Assembly: GCA_963728295.1 (NCBI GenBank)
Contig: CAVSKB010000011.1
Coordinates: 310,001 to 374,000 of the forward strand
Source: DATJKD01 sp963728295
GTDB lineage: Bacteria; Pseudomonadota; Gammaproteobacteria; Steroidobacterales; Steroidobacteraceae
DNA length: 64,000 nucleotides
Direction: 5' to 3'
Shown here: piece by piece, positions 1 to 9,520 of the stretch
Layout: every line of letters starts with the position of its first letter
How positions within the stretch are numbered: the first letter of the stretch is position 1
The notes under the pieces: model-generated
Databases searched by the model: none
What the model saw: the letters and a program-made list of their open reading frames with translations, nothing else
What the model was told of the DNA's origin: nothing
Position numbers and translations under genes: made by a program

Positions 1-117
1 CGTGTTCAGCCGGCCTTGTCCTTGTTGTTCGACATCCGGATCATGAACCCGGCAGCCGGGCCGCGCCACTGGCGGATGGGTTGTGTCGAGAGCCCCGGTC
101 TTCGGCACAATCGCACC

Positions 118-987
118 ATGAGCGTCCACCCGCAATCAATGCCGGTCGACCGGGATGCCCCCGCCATCACCGGTGGCATCTCGCGTATCGCGCCGCAGGT
201 ATGGCGCATCGTCGCGCCGAACCCGAGCCCGCTCACGGGTCCGGGGACCAATACCTATCTCGTCGGGCAGAGTCGGCCCGTCGTAATCGATCCGGGCACG
301 CGGGACGCAGCGCATCTCGAGCGGATCATGGACGTCGCCGGCGGCGCGATCGACCGGGTCGTCTGCACGCATTCGCACCCGGATCACTCGCCGGGAGCGG
401 CGGAGCTCCGCGAACGCACCGGCGCACCGGTCTCAGGGCTGCCCGCGCCCCGCGATCCGCACCAGGACCCAACCTACGTGCCCGACGCGGTGCTGAGCGA
501 CGGTGAGTCGGTGAGTCACCCGGAGTTCCAGCTGCGGGTCGTGCTGACACCCGGGCACGTCTCAAATCACGCGTGCCTGCTGCTCGAGGACGCGGGCCTG
601 CTCTTCACGGGAGATCACCTGATGCAGGGAACGACCGTGGTGATCATTCCTCCGGAAGGCTCGATGCGCGACTACCTCGCCTCGCTGCGGCGTCTGCAGC
701 ACATGCCCGTGACTTCGCTTGCACCCGGCCACGGCGCCGTGATTCCCGACGCCCAGGCCGAGATCGCCCGCGTGATCGCCCATCGGCTCGCGCGCGAGGC
801 CAAGGTCGTGGCGGCGCTGTCGGCTCGTGCGGGTGCGACGATCGATGACCTCGTGCCCGTCGTGTACGACGACGTCCCGGTATCGCTCCACGGCTGGGCG
901 CGTTACTCGCTGCTGGCGCACGCGATCAAGCTCGTGGAGGAGGGGCGTGCGACGGTGAGCGGCGAGGTCTACCGGTGGCTGGGCTGA
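118..987 (+). CDS. MBL-fold metallo-hydrolase (LACTB2/glyoxalase II-like)
   Basis: A 289-residue metallo-beta-lactamase-fold hydrolase, probably cytoplasmic. The metal-binding signature THSHPDHSPGA is present, followed by a second metal-ligand region TPGHVSNHACL, an Asp in FTGDHLM and a late His in APGHGAV, the usual order for a binuclear zinc hydrolase. The N-terminal stretch NPSPLTGPGTNTYLVG and the C-terminal winged-helix-like tail resemble the LACTB2/RNase Z-related branch. The ATG at 118 is preferred over an upstream TTG at 16 because family homology begins just after it. It lies 31 bp upstream of a GST-like gene on the same strand. The substrate cannot be told from sequence; thioester or nucleic-acid hydrolysis are both possible. 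Confidence 0.85.
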   Translation: MSVHPQSMPVDRDAPAITGGISRIAPQVWRIVAPNPSPLTGPGTNTYLVGQSRPVVIDPGTRDAAHLERIMDVAGGAIDRVVCTHSHPDHSPGAAELRERTGAPVSGLPAPRDPHQDPTYVPDAVLSDGESVSHPEFQLRVVLTPGHVSNHACLLLEDAGLLFTGDHLMQGTTVVIIPPEGSMRDYLASLRRLQHMPVTSLAPGHGAVIPDAQAEIARVIAHRLAREAKVVAALSARAGATIDDLVPVVYDDVPVSLHGWARYSLLAHAIKLVEEGRATVSGEVYRWLG

Positions 988-1018
988 CTTCTCCAGTGTC
1001 CGGTCAGGCGTCGGTGAG

Positions 1019-1927
1019 ATGAGCACGCTGATCCTGCATCACTACGATGCCTCGCCCTACACGCAGCGCGTGCTCAAGATGCTGGCGATCAAGCGGCTTA
1101 CCTGGCAGTCCGTGCAAACGCCAATGCTGCCGCCCAAGGACGATCTCGTCGTGTTGACCGGCGGATACCGCGGGACGCCGGTGCTGCAGATCGGCGCCGA
1201 CGTGTATGTCGACTCGCAGCGGATCGCTCGTGAGCTCGAGCGGCGTTTTCCAGAGCCTTCGCTCTTTCCGCACGGCGGCGCGGGCCTCGGCTACGCAAGC
1301 GTCAAGTGGGCCGACGCCTACTTTCGTGCGGGCCTCCACATCGCGATCGCGCTCAACGGCGCGAGCTGGCCCGAGGAGTTCCGGCGCGACCGGCAGCAGT
1401 TGTTTCCGGACGTGGACTTCGAGCATATCGACCTCGAACATGCCAAGGCGCAGTTTCGCGCCTGCGCCGGGTTCGTCGAAGAGCAGCTCGCGGACGGGCG
1501 CCCGTTTCTCGGCGGGGATTCGCCCGGGCTCGCCGACATCCACGCGTGGACCATTCCATGGTTTGCGCGCGCTCACATGCCGGTCGTCAACGAGCTGCTT
1601 GCCGATCTCTCCCATCTCCCGTCCTGGGAAGGGCGGGTCGCGGCGCTGGGGGAGGGCACGCGCATGGAAGGCGACCCCGAAGCGGCATTCGCCGAGGCGT
1701 TGCACAACCGACCGGAGCCCGGCGAGGTCGCCGACGTCGACGCCCAGGAGCTGAGGTCGGGAATGACGGTGGAAGTCCTGCCGGACGACACGCTGCGCGG
1801 CGCGGTACGCGGCCGTGTCGTGGCGACGGGTCCCAACGAGATCGCGATCGAGCGATCCCATCCGCGCTGCGGCACGGTGGTCGTGCACTTTCCGCGACTT
1901 GGCTATCGCGTGCGGCCCCTCGACTAG
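1019..1927 (+). CDS. Glutathione S-transferase-like protein
   Basis: A 302-residue protein with an N-terminal thioredoxin-like GST domain (residues 1-80). It starts STLILHHYDASPYTQRVLKML, then has the cis-Pro region YRGTPVLQIG and the glutathione-contact region VDSQRIARELE. An all-helical C-terminal domain follows (about 90-230). The last 70 residues (from about 235) look like an extra beta-rich module not found in compact GSTs. Function is inferred as glutathione-dependent transfer or thiol binding; no substrate can be assigned. Its stop overlaps the stop of the convergent PhzF gene by a few bases. Confidence 0.8.
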   Translation: MSTLILHHYDASPYTQRVLKMLAIKRLTWQSVQTPMLPPKDDLVVLTGGYRGTPVLQIGADVYVDSQRIARELERRFPEPSLFPHGGAGLGYASVKWADAYFRAGLHIAIALNGASWPEEFRRDRQQLFPDVDFEHIDLEHAKAQFRACAGFVEEQLADGRPFLGGDSPGLADIHAWTIPWFARAHMPVVNELLADLSHLPSWEGRVAALGEGTRMEGDPEAAFAEALHNRPEPGEVADVDAQELRSGMTVEVLPDDTLRGAVRGRVVATGPNEIAIERSHPRCGTVVVHFPRLGYRVRPLD

Positions 1928-2839
1928 ATCGGCAACTCCGCGTCGAAGACGATCACGGCGTCGCCGGTGACGCGGACGGCCGTCGCACGCCGGCCCGACG
2001 CCGTCACCTCGACATCGACCCGACCGGGGCGATCGACGAATCGGCCCTGGTGACCGACGAAACGGCTGACGCCGATCTGCACCCGGGGCGAGCAGGCCGT
2101 TGTTAACCAGATAGACACCAAGCATCCCGTGCGCGTTGCCGCTTACGGGGTCCTCGGGCACGCCGATCACCGGGCAGAACATCCGCGATTCGGTGGCCGC
2201 GACGTCGTCCTGGCTCGGCTGCATGGCGAACACGAAGAAGCCGTCCGCGCCGACATGTGGCGTCAGGTGCACGAGCTGATCCATCTGTGGACGCAGCGAT
2301 TCGAGACACGTCGCCGATTGCAACCCGATCAACAGGCGCGATCCGCCCTTGACCATGACCTGCATCGGGCAGGACGGATGCAGGCTCGAGGAGCTGATGC
2401 CGAGCGCGTCGAGCACCGGGCCGCGTCGCTCCTCGGGCACGATCGGACCGAACGTCGCCGGGCTCTGGATCATCGACACGCGAAGATCGGGCGCCTGGCC
2501 CGTGACCTCGACTTCGATGATGCCGGCTCCAGTGCGCTGGCGGAGTCTCTTGGACGGGACGCCGTGCACGAGCGCACGCACATACTGAGCTGCGACCGTG
2601 GCGTGGCCGATGAACGCCACTTCGCGATCCGGCGCGAAGAAGCGCACTTCGAGGTCATAGTCGGTGGACTCCGACGGAATGACAAAGGCGACTTCCGTGC
2701 CGTTGATCTCGCGGGCGATGCGATGCATGTCCTCGTCGGTGAGCTCGTCCGCATCGAGGACGACCACCGCAGGGTTGCCGGCGAATCGCTCGCGCGTAAA
2801 GGCATCGACGTGGAACAGGCGGCAGGAGCGTCTGGCCAT
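1924..2839 (-). CDS. PhzF-family phenazine biosynthesis-like isomerase (frameshifted)
   Basis: PhzF/DapF-fold protein of about 300 residues, a family of isomerases or epimerases. The N-terminus has FHVDAFTRERFAGNPAVVV, followed by the catalytic-Glu region NGTEVAFV, then FIGHATVAAQ and the second-domain motif EDPVSGNAHG. The reading frame breaks in a G run at 2085-2088 (C run on the coding strand). Removing one base joins ...NNGLLA to RVQIGVSRFVGHQGRFVD, the expected C-terminal strand. I read it as one gene with a one-base insertion. The Met at 2839 is chosen because it begins directly before the FHVDAFT motif; two upstream ATGs in frame would add about 20 residues. Confidence 0.8.
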
Positions 2840-2956
2840 GCAGGTGGGGATCCGGTAGTGCGGGATGCGCAGCGGGATGCGCATTAGTCCCCGACGCACC
2901 CGCCGGCGTCAACCGGCCGTACTGTTGACGGAGCGCTGCATGTAAACTGCGTGCCG

Positions 2957-3056
2957 CCCTGGGGTGGCCTGAATGGCCTGAGATGCCGAACGCGGCCCCG
3001 CCGCTCATCGGTGAACCCGTTGAACCTGATCCGGTTAGCACCGGCGTAGGGAGCAG
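2957..3056 (+). promoter_or_regulatory. TPP (thiamine pyrophosphate) riboswitch, THI element
   Basis: The conserved THI-box core is readable in order: GGGGTG at 2961-2966, CTGAGA at 2978-2983, then ACCC-TTGAACCTGATC at about 3014-3031, GGTTA and the 3' GCGTAGGGA at 3045-3053. The 5' CCCT and the 3' AGGG can close helix P1. The aptamer ends five bases before an ATG (3059) and its 3' end carries the purine-rich ribosome-binding sequence. Control of translation initiation when TPP is bound is therefore likely (inference). All four genes downstream fit thiamine uptake and phosphorylation. Confidence 0.93.
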
Positions 3057-3058
3057 GT

Positions 3059-5202
3059 ATGCCAGCTTACCGACGTTGCGTTTTATTGTCCGGATACAAG
3101 CAGTTACAACTGCTTCCTCCGGAAGTTATCACGTAGTCTCGCGCCCCTCTTGCTGTTCGTTGCGGGCCCGTCGGGCGCCCTCGCTGCAGCGCCGGCCGAG
3201 CTCGAGGAGATCATCGTCACCGCCTCGCTGCGACCGGAGCCCATCGGGCGCGTGCCGGTCAGCACCACCGTGCTCGACTCGGCCACGCTCCGCGCCGCAG
3301 GGCTGCAGCACTTCGCCGATGTGCTTGGTCTCGTGCCCAACCTCAACTGGGCGGGCGGCACATCCCGGCCGCGTTTCTTCCAGCTGCGCGGCATCGGCGA
3401 GCTCGAGCAGTACCAGGGTGCGCCGAATCCGTCGGTGGGTTTTCTGATCGACGAGATCGACTTCAGCGGCGTCGGTATGCCGGCGACGCTGTTCGATGTC
3501 GATCAGATCGAGGTGTTGCGCGGGCCGCAGGGTACGCGCTACGGCGCCAACGCGCTGGCAGGCCTCATCAAGCTCAACACGCGCGATGCCGAACCGGTGT
3601 TCTCGCTGCAGACACAGGCGATGACGGGCGAGGACGGCCTGTGGGGCGCAGGCGTGCAGGCCGGCGGCGCGCTCCAGCCGGGCGGCGACGGCTCCGCCTG
3701 GCGTCTCGTCGCGCAACGTCTCGAATCGGATGGGTTCCGGCACAACGCTTTCCTCGGGCGGGACGACACCAACGGTCGCCGCGAAACCACCGTCCGCGGC
3801 AAGCTGCGATTCGATCTCGAGGACGACTGGCGGATCGATCTGGCCGCGATGCACGTCGATCTCGACAACGGCTACGACGCCTTCACGCCCGACAACTCGT
3901 TGACGACGCTGTCCGACCGGCCGGGTCGTGACGCCCAGCGATCGTCGGGCGGCTCGGCAGTCGTGAGCGGCGATCTCGGCGCGGCGCGGCTCGTGTCGAC
4001 GAGCGCAGCCGCCGAATCCGACAGCGACTACAGTTTCGACGGCGACTGGGGCAACGACCCCTACTGGGGCGAATTCGCTCCGTACGACTACTACACGAGC
4101 TTCGCGCGGCGGCGGCGCACGCTGAGCGAAGACCTGCGTCTGGTCAGCGGCGCTACCGCGCAGGATGACGGATTCGGCTGGGTTGCGGGTCTCTATGCTC
4201 TCCGGCTCGAGGAGGAGGGCTTGCAGCGCGACGAGTTCGCGGGCCAGGCCCTGCGTCCGCCGCTTGCAAGCGACTACGATGCGACCAACCTCGCCGCCTA
4301 CGGCGAGCTGGAGTGGAGTTTCGCGGAGTCGATGACGCTCTCTGCGGGGCTGCGGGCCGAGACGCGCTCCGCCGACTACGCGGACAGCGATGGCGCGGCC
4401 TTCGCGCCCGACGACACAATGCTGGGCGGGGATCTCTCGCTGCGCGGCGAGCCCGGCGATGCGGTGAGCTGGTACGTCACTGCCAGCCGCGGCTACAAGG
4501 CCGGCGGCTTCAACATCGGGCAGCTGGTGCCGCAGGATCGACGGACCTATCGCGCCGGAGTACCTGTGGAACCTGGAAGCAGGGCTGCGCTTCGCTGCGC
4601 CCGCTGCGGCGGTCGAAGGCGAGCTCGCGGTCTTTCACATGTGGCGTGACGATCAGCAGGTTTCGACGTCGTTCCAGGTCGATCCCGGTGATCCGCTCTC
4701 GTACATCTTCCTCACGGACAACGCAGCCAGCGGGCGCAACTTCGGCCTGGAGGCCGAGGTAACCTGGCGACCGGTCGACTCGCTGCGGCTCGCGGGCACC
4801 CTGGGGCTGCTGCACACCGAGTACATCGACTACCGATACGGGGATCGCGATCTCGATGGACGCGACCAGGCGCATGCGCCGGCGTGGCAATACTCGCTGA
4901 GCGCCGAATGGCTCGGGCCGCACGGGTTCAGCGCACGCGCGGACGTGGCGGCCACCGCCGCGTTCTACTTCGATGCGAGCCACGATCAACGTTCCGAGCC
5001 CCGCACGCTCGTCAATCTCAAGGCCGGCTGGTCGGATCGCAGCTGGGCGGCCTGGCTCTGGGGTCGAAACGTGTTCGACGAGAATTACGCCGTGCGCGGT
5101 TTCTATTTCGGCCTCGAGCCACCGGCGTTCGCGGACAAGCTCTACGTGCAGCGTGGCGATCCGCGTCAGTTCGGCGTGACTGTCGAATGGCGGATCCGCT
5201 GA
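3059..5202 (+). CDS. TonB-dependent outer-membrane receptor, probably for thiamine (frameshifted)
   Basis: Outer-membrane TonB-dependent receptor with plug and 22-strand barrel, about 700 residues. A TonB-box-like EEIIVTASL follows the signal peptide. The plug motifs QIEVLRGPQGTRYGANAL and the barrel signatures RGYKAGGFN and NYAVRGFYFG are visible. The frame breaks at 4557, where one extra G separates ...DRRTYRA from EYLWNLEAGL. The 5' end is also unclear. ATG 3059 sits just after the riboswitch but its frame stops at 3136. The signal-peptide-like sequence RKLSRSLAPLLLFVAGPSGA lies in another frame from about 3120, with only a TTG (3150) as start. One extra base near 3115-3121 would fuse the two. 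The riboswitch and neighbours point to thiamine or a precursor as ligand. Confidence 0.82.
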
Positions 5203-5238
5203 CCGCCGCAATCCCGATCCAACCCACTGGAGCAGCGC

Positions 5239-5493
5239 ATGCGCATTGCCGTCGAAATCAGTCTCTATCCGCTCAATGCCGAATACATCCCGCCTATCAA
5301 GGACTTCATCGACCGGCTGTCCACCCGGGCGGGGCTCACGGTGCTGACCAACGCGATGAGCACCCAGGTCGCGGGTGAGCATGCGCAGGTGTTTGCCGCG
5401 CTTGCCGATGAGACCGCGACGACCTTCGCCGCCCCTGGGCGCGCGGTCTTCGTCATGAAGGTGCTGGGTGGCGAGACCGAGGCGCCGCACTGA
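5239..5493 (+). CDS. YkoF/MTH1187-like thiamine-binding protein
   Basis: An 84-residue protein, MRIAVEISLYPLNAEYIPPI at the start, matching the small ferredoxin-like fold of the YkoF/MTH1187 thiamine- or HMP-binding family. The family signature is the short beta strand followed by YPL and a helix with IDRL. No signal peptide is seen, so it should be cytoplasmic. It has a good ribosome-binding site (GGAGCAG, about 8 bases upstream) and lies 36 bp after the receptor and 2 bp before the permease. Role inferred: binding or handing on imported thiamine or hydroxymethylpyrimidine. Confidence 0.8.
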   Translation: MRIAVEISLYPLNAEYIPPIKDFIDRLSTRAGLTVLTNAMSTQVAGEHAQVFAALADETATTFAAPGRAVFVMKVLGGETEAPH

Positions 5494-5495
5494 CC

Positions 5496-6116
5496 GTGAA
5501 CCTGCAACAGGCGCTCGATGCCCTGTCGGCGATTCCACCCGTCGAGTGGACTGCCGTCGGGCTGGCGCTCGTCTATCTCGTGCTGGCGGTGCGCCAGCAC
5601 ATCGCCTGCTGGCTTTTCGCCGCGTCGAGCTCGGCCATCTTTCTCTGGCTCTTCGCGCAAGCGGATCTCCTCATGCAGGCTGCCTTGCAGGTCTTCTACA
5701 TCGCGATGGCCGCGTATGGCTGGTATTCGTGGCGCGGCGGGCTTTCTGCGATCCAGGCGTCGCGGCCCGTGGTGCGCTGGCCGGTGAGGCGCCACCTGGT
5801 CGCAATCGGCGGTATCGTGCTGCTCTCGGCCGTGAGCGGATGGCTGTCGGCCTCGGAGACCGCCGCGGCGGTTCGCTATGTCGATGCGCTTACGGCCTGG
5901 GGCAGCGTGTTTGCGACCTGGCTCGTCGCGCGCAAGGTGCTGGAGAACTGGCTGTACTGGATCGTGCTCGACTGCGCGGCCGCCGGTCTCTACTGGTCGC
6001 AGGGTCTCATCGCGACCGCGCTCCTCTTTGTCCTGTATTCGGCCATTGCGGTGCAGGGTTATCGCAGCTGGCGATCGAGCGTGTCAGCGTCTCAGCCAGG
6101 CGCGGCGGCAGCCTGA
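5496..6116 (+). CDS. pnuT: PnuC-family thiamine permease (PnuT-like)
   Basis: A 206-residue inner-membrane protein with about seven hydrophobic segments. It carries the PnuC-family signature QVFYIAMAAYGWYSWRGG, with further aromatic-rich helices (LENWLYWIVLDCAAAGLYW). PnuC transporters facilitate diffusion of vitamins that are then trapped by phosphorylation. PnuT members are regulated by TPP riboswitches and sit beside a thiamine kinase, as here. The start is a GTG two bases after the previous stop; the end overlaps the start region of the kinase gene. The specificity for thiamine is inferred from the riboswitch and neighbours. Confidence 0.87.
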   Translation: MNLQQALDALSAIPPVEWTAVGLALVYLVLAVRQHIACWLFAASSSAIFLWLFAQADLLMQAALQVFYIAMAAYGWYSWRGGLSAIQASRPVVRWPVRRHLVAIGGIVLLSAVSGWLSASETAAAVRYVDALTAWGSVFATWLVARKVLENWLYWIVLDCAAAGLYWSQGLIATALLFVLYSAIAVQGYRSWRSSVSASQPGAAAA

Positions 6117-6117
6117 G

Positions 6118-6984
6118 ATGAACCGCGACCCGCAGGAAGCCCGGGTCCGCGCATTGCTGCGCGCGCATCCCGACGGTCTCCAGATCGCCGAGGCCCCTTT
6201 CGTCCCGGTCGGCGGCGGAGCCTTCAATCGGTGCTGGCGTGCCGACACCGAGGGAGGCCCGCGTTTCGTGCGCCTGGCGGGCGAGGAGGCGCGCCGCCTG
6301 GGCGCCGACTGGGACAGCGAGCTTGCATTGCTTCGCATAGCAAGCCGCGGCGGCCTCGCGCCGGTCCCGCTGCTGGCCGTGCCGGCCGCAGGTCTTCTTG
6401 TCACCGAGTACATACAGAGTCGTGCGCCGGCGGACGCTGCAACCGCCGAACCGGCGCGACTGCGACAGATCGGGGCGCTCCTGCGCGAGGTGCACCGGTT
6501 GGCGCCGACCGCAGGCATCCGCCTGCTCGATTTCGCGACACAATCGCGTCGGCTCGAGGCCGAGCTGGATCGGGACGGCGCCCTCGAGGCGCGTCTGGGG
6601 GCACGTGCGGCACACGTGTTCGCGCGGCTGCACGACGGTCACGGCGACGCTGTCCCATGCCATAACGACGTGCACCACGCGAACATCCTCGACGACGGTC
6701 ACCGCCTGCGGCTGGTCGACTGGGAATACGGCGGTCTCGGCGATCCGGTGTTCGACCTGGCGGGCCTCGCGAGCCATCACGCGCTTGGCGATGAGGGCAT
6801 CAGCGTCGTGCTCGACGGCTATGGACCGGGCCTCGACCGCGCCCGGCTGCACGAAGCCCGCTGGGCGTACGACTACGTGCAGTGGCTATGGCACCGGCTC
6901 GCCAGTCGCGTCTCCGGTGTGCGAGGCTCAGCATCGCGGGCCGCAGCTGAAACCCTTGCAATCCGTCTGGTCGAAGGGGACTGA
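6118..6984 (+). CDS. Thiamine kinase-like APH-fold phosphotransferase
   Basis: A 288-residue aminoglycoside phosphotransferase-fold kinase. It has a P-loop-like region (VGGGAFNRCWRA, residues 31-42), the catalytic loop HNDVHHANIL (182-191) with the catalytic Asp at 184, and the metal-binding DWEYGG (201-206), as in ThiK/choline kinase. As the last gene of the TPP-riboswitch operon it probably phosphorylates thiamine to TMP, trapping vitamin that entered through the PnuT-type permease. ATG 6118 is used because it follows the permease stop by one base and begins the homologous region. Confidence 0.85.
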   Translation: MNRDPQEARVRALLRAHPDGLQIAEAPFVPVGGGAFNRCWRADTEGGPRFVRLAGEEARRLGADWDSELALLRIASRGGLAPVPLLAVPAAGLLVTEYIQSRAPADAATAEPARLRQIGALLREVHRLAPTAGIRLLDFATQSRRLEAELDRDGALEARLGARAAHVFARLHDGHGDAVPCHNDVHHANILDDGHRLRLVDWEYGGLGDPVFDLAGLASHHALGDEGISVVLDGYGPGLDRARLHEARWAYDYVQWLWHRLASRVSGVRGSASRAAAETLAIRLVEGD

Positions 6985-7081
6985 CCGCCGCGAGGCGGTG
7001 GGTCGACGAGACGGATGCATTGCGGTTATTGCGCTGCAATAATGCAAAGCTTGTCCACGTGCGAGCCACCAAGGGAAGAGC

Positions 7082-7399
7082 ATGCCAAAGATCGTCGTGA
7101 CCGACCGGGATGGTCATGAACATGAAGTGACCGGCCTGGCCGGTCTCAAGCTCATGGAAACCCTGCGGGAACTGGATTACGGCGTCCTGGCGATCTGCGG
7201 CGGAATGTGCTCCTGCGCCACCTGTCACGTGCTCGTCGCGCCGGATTGGATCGACAAGCTGCCGGAGCGGCAGAGCGATGAGCAGGAGCTGCTCGTCGAG
7301 CTCTCACATTACGACCCGACGCGGTCCCGATTGAGCTGCCAGCTGGAGCTCACCGATCACATGGACGGGCTTGCCGTCACGATCGCTCCCGACGAATGA
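7082..7399 (+). CDS. [2Fe-2S] ferredoxin, adrenodoxin/putidaredoxin type
   Basis: A 105-residue ferredoxin with the cluster ligands in ICGGMCSCATCHVLV and the distant fourth Cys in SRLSCQLEL. This spacing (C-X5-C-X2-C...C) is that of vertebrate-type [2Fe-2S] ferredoxins, which serve P450s, ring hydroxylases or Fe-S assembly. It has a strong ribosome-binding site (AGGGAAGAG) and stands alone between the thiamine operon and beta-oxidation genes. It could serve the P450 at 53.7 kb (inference). Confidence 0.92.
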   Translation: MPKIVVTDRDGHEHEVTGLAGLKLMETLRELDYGVLAICGGMCSCATCHVLVAPDWIDKLPERQSDEQELLVELSHYDPTRSRLSCQLELTDHMDGLAVTIAPDE

Positions 7400-7469
7400 G
7401 CGCGACGGCGCGATGCGCCGCGACTTCGCAGCGTGACCGATCAGTGATTCCTGAATCGAGGTAATCCGA

Positions 7470-8248
7470 ATGGACAAAACGGTGCTGCTCGACGTCCACG
7501 ATCGCGTAGCGACGCTTACACTCAGCCGTCCCGATTCGTACAACGCGCTGACGCTCGAGGTAGCGCGCGAGCTGCTGTCGGCTGCGCTGCGTTGCGAAGC
7601 CGATCAGGAAATCCGCGCCGTACGTGCTCACGGGCGCGGGCAAGCACTTCTGCTTTGGCGGCGATCTGCGCGCGATGCGTGAGCAGGGCGACGCCGTGCC
7701 GGGTTATCTCAACGAGCTGACGACGCACCTCCATGCGGCGATCAGCGCCTTCACGCGCATGCGCGCGCCGGTCATCGCCGCGATAAACGGCACGGCGGCG
7801 GGCGCCGGTGTGGGGCTGGTGTGCGCGGCAGATCTGGCGCTCTGCGCGCGCGGCAGCCGGTTCTCGCTCGCCTACACCGGGTGTCGGTCTCGCCCCCGAT
7901 GGCAGCGTCTCGTTCCTGCTGCCGCGCATCGTCGGCCGGCGGCGGGCGATGGAGCTCCTGCTGCTGAACCGCGTTCTGAGCGCCGAGGACGCCCTCGCCT
8001 GGGGGCTCGTCAACCAGGTTGTCGACGATGCCGAGCTGCTCACGCAGTCGCAGGCGCTCGCCGCGAAGCTCGCGGCCGGCCCTACCGAGGCTTTCGGCGC
8101 CACCAAGCGGCTGATGGATGCGTCCTCACCCGGTCTCGAGTCGCAGATGGCGCTCGAGGGCCGGACGATCGCCGCGATGTCGTCGCATCCGCACGGCCGC
8201 GAGGGCATCGCGGCATTCATCGAGAAGCGTCAGGCAAGCTATCCATGA
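7470..8248 (+). CDS. Enoyl-CoA hydratase/isomerase (two frameshifts)
   Basis: A crotonase-superfamily protein of about 258 residues once two one-base insertions are allowed for. Frame 1 gives VATLTLSRPDSYNALTLEVA up to 7622. An extra base at 7623 then leads into VLTGAGKHFCFGGDLRAM and the oxyanion-hole stretch NGTAAGAGVGLVCAADL. An extra G near 7878-7880 leads into GVGLAPDGSVSFLLPRIVG and the C-terminal helices ending FIEKRQASYP. All crotonase landmarks are present in order, so the gene is probably intact in the organism. Role: hydration of 2-enoyl-CoA in fatty-acid degradation, next to thiolase and FadB-like genes. Confidence 0.82.
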
Positions 8249-8282
8249 GCTCCGGGAGCCACGTCCCGGCAAGGGAACGGAC

Positions 8283-9491
<1,209 letters not shown>

Positions 9492-9520
9492 CGCGCCGGC
9501 ATTGCGAGGCAGACAGGTAC

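Noticed and set aside
6..251. Small minus-strand open frame at the left edge
   Set aside because: It overlaps the MBL gene start antisense, has no ribosome-binding site or family motif.
2925..2948. TTGACG followed by TAAACT upstream of the TPP riboswitch as a promoter
   Set aside because: Spacing is only 12 bases, too short for a sigma-70 promoter; the real promoter could not be located.
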